Assembly (NCBI GenBank): GCA_018417955.1
Contig: JACTVC010000001.1
Coordinates: 1,736,001-1,800,000, forward strand
DNA from: Laccaria trichodermophora
Lineage: Eukaryota > Basidiomycota > Agaricomycetes > Agaricales > Hydnangiaceae
Length of the DNA: 64,000 bases
Direction: 5' to 3'
Shown: piece by piece, positions 31,210-42,100 of the stretch
Numbering within the stretch: position 1 is the first letter of the stretch
Layout of the letters: each line of letters opens with the position of its first letter
Position numbers and translations under genes: made by a program
Notes under the pieces: model-generated
Told to the model about the DNA's origin: nothing
Seen by the model: the letters and a program-made list of their open reading frames with translations, nothing else
Database searches by the model: none

Positions 31210-34200
31210 GCTACCACTCCTGGTATTGGCAATGGGTAGATAGGGGCAGGAAGCAGTTATCCAAGTGGTGGGAGCTGCCATAATGTTTTGATCATCTGTT
31301 CCAATGATGATCTTTTCCACTATCCAATCCTCACGCCCTTCAAAAGCAGCATCTACAGCAATGTTACGAACATGGTAAGGTTGGATGAGCGTATCCTCGG
31401 AAGCAGTTACTTCCGTTAATTTCTTCGTGTTGCTTTTTGGTTTAGCGCGAGCTATGGCTTTCCTTCGAACGAAAGACTGAGTAGTATGCGCTACTCTTAG
31501 TTTGAATCCCAAGTCAACATTGTGAGCAGAGGCAGCGGGTAACACGCGCCCTGATTTCCCAACCATGACCTCACAGAGACCAGTGGCGTGTCTAATAACG
31601 CTCAATTCGTACGTGGTCTGGAAGTCTTCTCCTAGCAGAAGGGGAACATTCATGTTCCTTACGACGTAGGCCTCAAGTTCAAAGCTAACGATCAATTCGT
31701 CTTGAGCTACGATGAAGAGTTCAGTCTTGATATACCCCAGGACTTTGGCTCCTCCCGTAAGATGGTATAATTTCATTCTCATGCCTTCCCGTAGATGGGG
31801 GAAGTTCGTCAAAGACTTCCAGAATTCTTCTGAGATGAGGGTGATGTCGGCTCCTGAATCTAATTGAGCTTTGATGCAGTCCGAATCTAGATTGCCTATC
31901 TTGGCTCGCATATGCAGAGCCTTTGTCCCTAATGATCCCATTCCTTCGGGCAGAGATCGTCCTTTGACGGTGGGGAAAACCTTCCCCGGTTCATAGATTC
32001 GAGGGGTAGTTTTGACGGAGACTCGCTGAGGTATCATTGGCTTTCATGCAACATCTTTTAATTTGCCCTTAGCCTTACGCTCGTTGCGATGCATTGGGTA
32101 TACCTTATGGAGTTTAGCATCAGGTAACCTATTACTCAGTTGCGTCTTTTCGCGCATATCTGCTGCGAGTGCTTTGCGCTTGGTAGCAGCGAGTGCTTCC
32201 TTTCGTCCTCCTTGGGAGTGGTGAATGTCTAAAGCGAATTGTCTGAGCATGTCTTCACTCTCGTAAGCGGAAAGGGTGGTCTTAGTTTCAGCCAACATAA
32301 CTAGATACAATCTGTCTGCTTCCTGCTCCTCCTCAAGATCCCAATCTACATGAATTTGATGTGCGTTCTGGAGGACGTTCCATTTCCCATAATGAGGACA
32401 ATCTCTATGGAAGTGCTTGGGGCTCGTGCATATGTAACAATCCCCATGAGGTTCCTTCGAGCTGACCTTGGAGTCGTCTTGTTCAAAGGTTACCCCACTC
32501 CTCGTCTCTCCATGAGGGAAATCTATCTTGGTAGCGTTCTTCGGCCCCCCAGTACGAGGAGGTCTAGACTTGCTCTTCCGGTTCGAATTATTAACGAAAT
32601 TCACGTTTTTGTCTTCATCGTCCTCGTCACCGGAACACTCTTCTAAGTTCGCATCGTGATTAATTGGATCCACCTCTGCAGCGTGTGCAGTGCGCGTACG
32701 GTGGTTCCGATAGAATGGCGCTGGCTTGCGATTACACTCAGCCTGCTGCCAGGAAGCCATTAGGCTATTGTTCATTTTCTTAGCCACGGATTGAGTGGCT
32801 AAGATAGAGGGACAGAGAGTCTCGTTTAGGTAGTGGGTCCATTCCACAGGCTGGCGCCGGAGGATACGAGCAACCACGGTGGGTCCATCAATTTCATCTG
32901 GATGCAGGAAGTGATGGTGTCAGATCCGGCGTTGTATGTACTCTAATGGGCTTTCCTGTTCGTGACCCTTATTCCTAAAGGTCATTTCGTCGAATTTGAA
33001 GGTCTGTTCCCGAACCCATTCTTTGTCCAAGAAGTGGGATTGGATACCGACCATCATATTGTCCCAATTGATTGTGAAGTAGTCTCGATCAGGAGCAGGC
33101 AGAGTTTCCCACCAGCTTTTAGCGTAGGAGGTCCACTTGAACGGAGCTATTTGGGCTATGCCTTCCTTCATCTTGGAACCCAGTCCTGCTAAGAATCCCA
33201 TTGAACTTAGGTAGTCAATTGCAGTGTCGCCGGCGCCATTCCATTCGGGCAGAGCATTCAAACTCAACTTGTGATTGATCTGCCATTCTTCAGGAGTTCG
33301 CCACCAGGGGGGAGGATCTTGGGGGGACGAATTATTACTGTTTCCACCACCTCCTCCTCCTCCGCCTCCATCTCCTCTGCTGCCTCTGCCGCCGCCTCCT
33401 CCTCCTCCATTGTCCCTAGGGGGAACGTACCAGGAGGCTGGCGGGTTAGGACCATTAGGACCTGGGTTGGGCCTTCTTCCTTGATCATTGTCATCACTAG
33501 GAGGGGGTGATCCTCCGGGTGGGGAACTGTTGTTACGACCGACAGGGGTTCCCTGACGGTCTACGTCGTTAACGTTCACCCCAGACGGTGGTTGAGTTCC
33601 CAGAGGGTTGCCCCTTTGCCTGAAGGTATAGCTAGTCCATGCCTTAGGGCTGGGTATGCACGAAGTAAACGCTGCAGGCGCCCTAAGGTTGTTGTCATTA
33701 ACGCTGGAGACTACAGTTGCTGGACTGTTATTGGTGGTTGTAGTTTTCACTGAGGACGTTCCAATGGCAGACACCCCGATAGTTCCTAATCCTGGTAGTC
33801 GAGTTACAGGGTGTTTCTTGGATAGAAGAACTGATATAGATCCAGGGACAGGTGGCTCAGTAGCGAATCTGACGCTCTGACCTTCACTTGCAGTGGGGTT
33901 TCGCGCAGATTCAGGTCCTGTGGTATGAGTGGTGGATTCGCTGGAGGTGACCGACTCATTTCCTACTGGCGGTAGCGTATTACGAGTTCGATGGATGGAG
34001 AATTCCCTGGGAATGGGGCGATCTCTGTAAGCTCGGTCGCGCAGATATGCAGCGATCTCTGTCAAGTCTTGGGGCATCTTACTGAAATACTCAGGTCTTG
34101 CGAGTAACTTTCCGACCTCCTTTCTAGCAGATTCACTGCCGAACATGGATCGGATGGAAGGTCTAGTCGACTCATAGGAGCTTATAGACATATGATCTGA

Positions 34201-35446
34201 ATTCGACCTATACATTTTTGTGAGGGCGTTTATTTGTAGCACCAAGTGTTTCGAGGCCATAGTGGTTCGGTGTTGCAGGATTCAATACATAGTTAATACC
34301 TCGGTTCTACTATGGTGAGAGGCTAAGAGCCATAAGAAGGCGAATTGTTGATCGAGGACGAAGCGTTCCCGATCGCGTTTACGGAAGAAATCCGCCAAGA
34401 CTTGCAATACTTGGTCGACAGTCACGACGACTTGAGAGGCTTCCAGGACCAAGGCACATTCAATTCCATAGGTGACGAATTGCCCCATATGTTTTACCAA
34501 ATCATCTTCACTGACTTCGTATTCGGCAAACTTTTGAACTGCGGTGCCTAAATTTTCCCATCGACAGTCCCTAGGAGTATTGTAGACTAACTCGATAGCG
34601 CATCTCAGTCAATTGCTCTCGAGCTTCATTCTACCCGGGATCTTTCCGTCGATTGCACCAAGAGGCACAAGGACGTCCTCGTCCACGGATGGATCGAATG
34701 GACCAAACATTCGTTCTGACGACTTGGAAATAGGTTCTGACCATATTGGCAGATTTCTGGCACTGTCTATGTCCCAGAAAATCATCTTGTACTCGGGCTC
34801 TTCGCGCTCTGTAGAAGCTGCATATCACGCCTCTCTACCTTCAGTATGACTCGACGTGGACGTAAGAGCTTCGTCGTCCACGGCATCCTTTCGTTTAACG
34901 TTTTGGATATTCAATAACTCATCCCTAAGAGCCAGGGCCGAGTCAGAGGAAACGCCATGCGTATGTTGATTGAAGAGCGCGGGAGGGTTCACGCCTGAAG
35001 TCGATGGTTTCTGAGTCGTCTTGTTCGAATTGTTCGCGCTCCTGGGAGCAGCAGGTTGCATATTCGCACTCTTGTTGGCAGCGAGTTGTGTGCTTGAACT
35101 TCTATTAGCAGAGGACATTCGTCTCGCACTTTGGGAAGCAGCGGGGATAGTATTGGCCGTCATTGTGGGGACCTTGTCTGAAGGATGAGGCCCAGTTAAT
35201 ATGGGCCCCGTTATCGGCATGGTATTGTTATTGGTAGGGGATCTGGCTTCGGGGTCCGTCTCTTCCATCATAGACACTCCCTTCCCTTTCTTCCTAGTCG
35301 TTAAGGGGGTTACTAACTCGCGGCTGGCCGAGTTGTTGGTGTTACGGGTTTTGCTGCAGAGATTGTCATCTCCTCCTGAGGGAGTAGCTGAGCTCATAGA
35401 GGGAGTGAATGATACGACTTGCTGGCAACCTCCTGGTTTAAGAGGA
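31210..35446 (-). pseudogene. Outer LTR element ORF, Gag, zinc knuckle and protease part
   Basis: Read from 35446 downward, one frame runs the whole way with TGA stops at 34825-34827, 34609-34611, 34282-34284, 32920-32922 and 32044-32046. In order it shows: a Ser/Thr/Asn-rich N-terminal part; a Gly/Pro-rich linker (33260-33560); a retrotransposon Gag core (LPEWNGAGDTAIDYL, then WWETLPAPDRDYF, 32925-33280); a CCHC knuckle CYICTSPKHFHRDC near 32394-32437; and an aspartic protease with LDSGADITLIS near 31840-31870. The frame matches 47152-47597 across the chromovirus insertion. Gag and protease are related to those of the chromovirus at 36179 but clearly diverged. All five stops could come from CGA by C-to-T change. 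Confidence 0.85.
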
Positions 35447-35451
35447 GGCAG

Positions 35452-35901
35452 TGTAATAGGTCAGTTCCACTACTATCTCCACGTACGACTTACTTTCCAT
35501 CTACCCGCTATGTCATGACACATTTTCATACACCTTTACGCTTACTCATGTATATTATGTTACGCTTCACGCACTGTACTTATACCTCGTGTTGAACACG
35601 AGGGAATATATCTTTTCTTCCACTCCCATCGTCTTTAGTACGCTTGACCTTAAAGCCCTATCAACGGCTAGCGTCAAGCTCTGAAGAGATAGGATCTCGA
35701 GGTTAGATCGTCGTATTGCAACTTCCAGAGGAATTGTCCCTGGGAGCCGAAGCACGTGTTGCGTCGGACTGTCACGTTCTACGTCTTCGAGCAATCCTCG
35801 CGATCTAACGACTACTACGTAGGTCACCACACCATTGTTCGCCAGATCTTACAACGGCTTCCCACTACTTGAGTGAACGTTGCGTCAAGTAGCGGTTCAC
35901 A
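35452..35901 (+). repeat. 5' LTR of the chromovirus
   Basis: Starts TGTAATAGGTCAG and ends AGCGGTTCACA. The TGGACACTGTGGG stretch four bases after it (from 35906) could be a primer-binding site, but the implied tRNA arm lacks the expected conserved C, so this is weak. Confidence 0.95.
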
Positions 35902-36178
35902 AAGGTGGACACTGTGGGATAGCCGATTTGCCTGGCCGACAATCGACCTTCACTCAAGCAATCGGATTCTGCTTTCATTCACATTCATAATCTACGCTAA
36001 CAAGACACCAATCGACTTCGTCTACGTCAACTACGCCTTCATCTACATCGTCCCATAACACGCTATCACCCTGTCGGCTTCTCGCATTCCAGTGAAATCC
36101 TCCCCCGTCTTGAGGGGAGGAAAGCCTCCATTGGGAGGAGCTTTAGGAACATCGAGAGTATCTTCTACCCCTGCTACT

Positions 36179-39100
36179 ATGTCCTCGTCAACCAAGACTT
36201 CAGTCAAGACTAATATCACCCCTCAGACTTCAACCGTTTCGAGTTCATCGACGAATTGGAGGAGGAGTCCCCCTAGCTCGGCAACCGAACATTCGAGCGA
36301 GGGCGCTACCTCAAAGACCATCACCCCAGCAAGAGACTCGCCCCCTCACCTGCCTCCAGCTGCTGGAACGAGCTCGAGGAATCCGTCATCGCCTCAACTT
36401 CCGACAATGGACGAAGAAGACTTAGCAGTCCAAACCTTTCTGACCCCCTCGAATACCACTCCGTTAAGCTGTTTGGGAATGGAAAGGGGATACGCGCTTT
36501 CGCCCATGTACAGCCTGATTCTCGAGTATAATCAGGAGAGAGGAGGCAAGCTTTCTACAGCTACGGAAGTGTCTTGGTTACTACTACATCCTAATCTAAA
36601 CCCATCGGATATCGTTCGCAAATCTGGGAAAGAATTAGATCCTTACACGAGCATTTGTGTCAAAGAAGAACTACTCGTGCGTATACTTCGAACAGTAAAT
36701 GAACTACAAGCTTTTTTGGATCGGATGGCAGACCTTATCGACGAGAGAACTCGAGCATATTGCGTCGATCCGGAAGACACCATGACGACCGCGCTACAAG
36801 GATGCGAAAGCAGGTCCCAGCTGGACATGGCTTACAAAATCCTATGGAAACGACTGGGTATCGCACAACAGACGGTCATGAAATACGAAGCTGAATACCA
36901 AGGGACAGAAGTCCCTTTGTCGCCCGTATCCACCGCACCTGATTTATATAGTGACTTTGAGAGAATCGGCAGCGTGGACGGCCGCATGAGATATATGTTG
37001 GGGAATATCCCTCATCATCAAGGGCATCTTACACCTCAGGCAGCGCAAGCCATACGAGACGGCCAAAGTTGGGATGTTATCCACCCAACGCAAGCTCTAA
37101 CTTGGGAAGAGCCAGTCAAGTTACAATCTCCTGTTCCACAAACTGTCTCCTTCCCGGAGACGCAACAAGATTTCGAGGCTTTTCCCTCACATCCGACTCC
37201 CGCCGCTGGGAAGAAACACGTCGACTGGAGTACTTTCGAGCCACCCTGGGCCGAGAATTCTTCGAGCTTGGAACAAGGACGCGACGACCCGAATAGCTCG
37301 CAACCCTCCTTCGGATTTCAAACACCATTCAGGACGGGAAAGCAATTTTTCGCAGAGAATTCAAGTAGTTCTAACTCGGCATTATATTTCTCCACTCCTG
37401 GATTCAGCTCGGATGCAGACGTTACAATCGGATTAGCTACGCCTTCACGCACGAACTTAGGTGACAATGTAAGAGTAGCTTCCCAGCAAGAATCCACTAC
37501 CTTGACGGTCGCAAATAAAGGGTTCGCGACCGTTACGAATCCTCTAACCTCGCAAACACAAACTGCTCCGCCCACATCGCACGCCGTCCCTCAAACCACC
37601 AACTCAAAATCGAATTTCCCTGCAAATGGTGGTCAGCCACCTAATAATGACGATCATTCTAACAGAGGGAACAGCGGTGGTTATTATCAAAGGGGAAACG
37701 GAAATAGCGGTGGCGGAGGAGGAGGCGGCCACCCACCCCAAGGTGGAGGAGGTGGAGGAGGGAACGGACCACCGCCCTCGGGAATCCCTCACAATCCTCA
37801 TGGACCGCCTCCACCAGGCGGCGGCGGCTCTGGAGGAGGTGGAGGAGATCCTTCAGGCGGAAATCCAGATTGGCCTGCTGTGCCTTACGGGAACATGCCA
37901 GCCTCGATCAAGACGGAACTTAAGGTTGAGCAATTACCTGAATGGGACGGAAATCATTGGACGGCAATTGAATATTTCTGGAACGTACAACAATTAGCTT
38001 ACCTGGGGGGCTGGCTACCCGAAGCCTTAGGGTACTGGCTATGGTTCCGCTTAAAAGAGAGATCATCCGTAAGAACGTGGTTCGTTACGTTACCTTTGAC
38101 GCATCAATCATACATGCGTTCACATTATTTGCAGTTCCTCAAAGGAATAAAAGACGGCTTCCTAGGAAGTCGTTGGCAATTAAAAATGAACAATTATTAC
38201 AACTCACAGACATTCCGTGAAAGAGGACATGAAAGGGAATCCCCAACAGAGTTCTTAGTTAGACGAATCGTCTACACTCGCATGTTACTGAGCGTCGACC
38301 CAGGAGGACCCCTTGAAGTCTTCTACATAATGAGGAAGGCTCCTATCGGATGGGGACCGATCTTGTTGCTAAGCAGCATCAAAGATTCGAGCGAGCTTTA
38401 TTCCAGAGTGACGGAGCACGAGGAAGCGCTGTTGGAGGCTTACCGAGTTTCGAGAGGAGGGCCAACCCTATCCATGGACAGCATCGTTTCTCACTTGAAG
38501 CAGCTTGGGCTTGTAAACGATAGATCATCACAGCAACGTCGCGTTAATTTCACAGAAAACTCACCTGATGTCCCACCTCTGGCTGTTGAACTTAATCAAT
38601 GCCAACATGTTAATGTTAGCTCCTCACATTCACCAGACCAGCACGTTCTGCACGAAGCCTACCAAGTCCTCCAGAAACGCCAAAGACCTCCTCCGAAAGG
38701 AGGCTACCCATTCCCAAAAAACGATCATGTGACGACAAAAATGGGCAAATTGCCTCCCTCCCCTTGTCGGACATGTGGGAGTGACAATCACTGGGACAAA
38801 GAATGTCCCGACAGGGACACGAATCTTGAGAGGATGAAGCGGACTGCAAATTTAACTGAAATTTCCGTTGATAGCGAGAGTGACAAAGCATACGCAACGG
38901 CCTACGCCATCCTGCTGAATGAGAGACTGGCGGGGGAAGTAGTAGACCAATCGCACTTACAGGAGTCTCTGACACAACAGGGTTTTAAGGTGGCATCACT
39001 CCTCTCCCAAGCAATGGGAGAGGGAGAGAGTAAGACCGGAAGGAAGGAGTCCAACTCGTCAAAGTCTTCTACACGAACGACCATAGAGGAAATTGAAGAC

Positions 39101-42100
39101 GAGTTTTGGGAAACCTATAGAACTAAGCCAAAATCAGAGAAACACCTACTTGAGGAGATCGTTTTCGACAAGGAAGCCGCTCATGCTCACGTCAACGCAG
39201 AGGAAAAAGTCGAGCCAAACTTTAGATCCCCCCCAAAGGAATCTCAGGAAGACCCGTCGCAAGCCTCGCCACAGGAGCCTCCTCTACCTGATCGTAAGAT
39301 CAAGTTGAAGAAAAGGCGCTTCACGCCTGCAGGAGCTTCAGCGGTGGGAGTTTCGGTAGTAGCTGTCCAGGGTCAAGTCGGTTCAACTAGGAACGCCCCA
39401 ATCAATATCCGACTAGACTCCTGTGCGGATGTTACCTTGATTTCCCAGGATTACTTCGAAGGTTTGAAAGACCGTCCTGTGTGTCAAAAAGGAATCAAGA
39501 TGAATTTGTGGCAGCTCACGGATACAGATTCCGAGATTCAAGGCTATGTGCGCATTCCTATTTTCATGACCTCTTCAGAAGGGGTCGTCATTGAGACTGA
39601 AGCTGAGGCATACGTGGTCCCTAACATGACTGTGCCAATTCTTCTGGGAGAGGATTATCATTTAAATTACGAATTGACAGTCGCGCACCGTGTGGATTTC
39701 CGCTCAACAGTCAATTTTGCAGGAACTCCTTATACCATTCCAGCTCGAGGAGTTAGTCGCACTAAGGATTTCAGCAGAATGCGACAGAGTGCATGTTTAG
39801 CCGGCAGCTTCATCAAAGCGAAACTTCACAAACGCAATAAAGCTAAAAAAGCAAGACAGCGCAAGAAGTTGGGAGTTGAGAAACATACCATCAGAGCTGC
39901 TCAGGACTATCGACTCCGCCCAGAGGAATGCCGCCGGATTAAGGTGGAAGGTCACTTCGAGGAAGATCGAACTTGGCTCATTGAGAAGAATCTTCTGGCA
40001 TCAGCAAACGACTCGACCTTCCTGGTTCCCAATGTCCTCATCTCTTCATCAGACCCTTGGGTGCCCGTTTCGAACCCTTCAAGCCACCCTCGGACGATTC
40101 GCAAGGGAGATGTAATAGGGTATCTAGTGGACCTGCAAGAATACTTTGATTCACCCACGACTCCAGAAAACCTGGCTCAACTCAATAAATCGGCTCAAGC
40201 GTTAGCATCGATAATAGCTATAGCCTCGGACAATAAGGAATCTAATAAGGATCCTGCTAAGACGGACTCACCAAGCGATTCAACAGCGGATGACGAACTG
40301 ATCCACGAAACAGCGGAAAGCCCTGAATCCGAGCAATTTGGTCCCAAGACCGCTGAGCTTCCAGACCCTACTCTGTATCCTTTGCATAAAATGGAAGAAT
40401 ATCTCGACGTAGGATCCCTTCCTGAGAATCTGAGGGAAAAGGCCTGGGAAATGCTGAAAAGGCGTCAGAGAGCGTTTGGGTTCGACGGCAGATTGGGGCA
40501 TCACCCGAGTAAAGTACATATAAGAACGGCTGAAGGTCAAGTCCCCATAGCGGTCCCCATGTATGGAACATCCCCCGCGAAGCGCGCAGTGATGGACGAA
40601 CAGTTGGACAAATGGTTTGAGCTGGACGTTATAGAACCGTCGAAAAGCCCATGGAGCGCCCCAGTCATCATAGCGTATCGGAATGGAAAACCTCGCTTCT
40701 GCGTCGATTATCGTAAATTGAACGCGGTAACCACTCCGGATGAATTCCCAATACCGCGTCAGTCCGAAATTCTATCCTCCTTGTCGGGAGCACAAGTTTT
40801 GTCATCGCTAGACGCCCTCTCGGGATTCACTCAATTAGAGATGAGTGAAGAAGACGTAGAAAAGACTGCCTTTAGGACTCACAGAGGCTTATTCCAGTTC
40901 AAACGGATGCCATTTGGCTTGAGAAACGGCCCATCAATCTTTCAAAGAGTGATGCAAGGAATTCTTGCTCCCTACCTATGGATATTTTGTCTAGTCTACA
41001 TCGACGACATCGTCATTTATTCCAAGACTTACGAAGAGCACATAGAACATCTGGATAAAGTATTAGAAGCTATCGAAAAGGCTGGGATTACATTGTCTCC
41101 CGTTAAGTGCCATCTCTTTTACTCGTCGATTCTATTGCTGGGACACAAAGTGTCCCGCCTTGGGCTTTCTACCCACTTGGAGAAGGTTCGAGCCATAGTG
41201 GAGCTGGAACGACCCTCTAAACTAGCGCAACTACAGACTTTCCTCGGCATGGCAGTGTATTTTTCAGCTTTTATCCCATATTACTCAGACAGATGTTACC
41301 CTTTATTCCAATTACTGAGAAAGGGAGCGAAATGGGTCTGGACCGCCGAATGCGAGACCGCTTTTTTGTCAATAAAGGAAGCGCTGCAGCAAGCACCCGT
41401 ATTGGGACACCCTGTTGAAGGCCTCCCATATCGCCTTTACACAGATGCTTCCGACGAAGCTCTAGGATGTGCGCTGCAACAAGTTCAGCCAATAAAAGTT
41501 GAAGACCTGAAGGGTACTCGAGCTTACGATCAAATAAAGAAAGCGTTCGATGCCGGCAAGCCTCCCCCGAAGTTGGTCATGCAGCTGTCTTCAGATCTAA
41601 AAGACAATCCTGCGACCTCTGAATGGAATGAGAATTTTAGCGATACCATCGTATACGTGGAAAGGGTCATCGCTTACTGGTCACGGACGTTCAAATCTGC
41701 AGAGGTACGATATTCGACGACTGAGCGAGAAGCTTTGGCAGCCAAGGAGGGCCTAATAAAATTTCAACCCTTTATTGAAGGAGAAAAATTAGCCTTGATT
41801 ACCGACCACGCCGCGCTTCAATGGGCTAAAACTTACGAGAATGCCAACCGCCGGCTGGCAGCCTGGGGAACGGTGTTCTCAGCTTACGCACCACATCTTA
41901 CCATCATACATCGTCCAGGTCGGAAACATTCGAACGTTGATCCATTATCCCGGCTTTACCGAGCCCCTCCCCCGCATGACTCTCCAGGCAGGGACGATTC
42001 CACCCCGTTGGAGATTAACCCAATGCACGTGGACACCACTTTGAATCCGTCTTTGGGAAAAGTCGCGTTTTCTGCCTTCCGTTTAGTAGAATGTCTAGAA

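Noticed and set aside
33264..33510. Overlapping Gly- and Pro-rich ORFs on both strands
   Set aside because: Shadows of the Gly/Pro-rich linker in the Gag of the outer LTR element.
35906..35922. Primer-binding site of the chromovirus
   Set aside because: TGGACACTGTGGG follows the LTR, but the implied tRNA lacks the conserved T-stem C and has a U discriminator; kept only as a remark.
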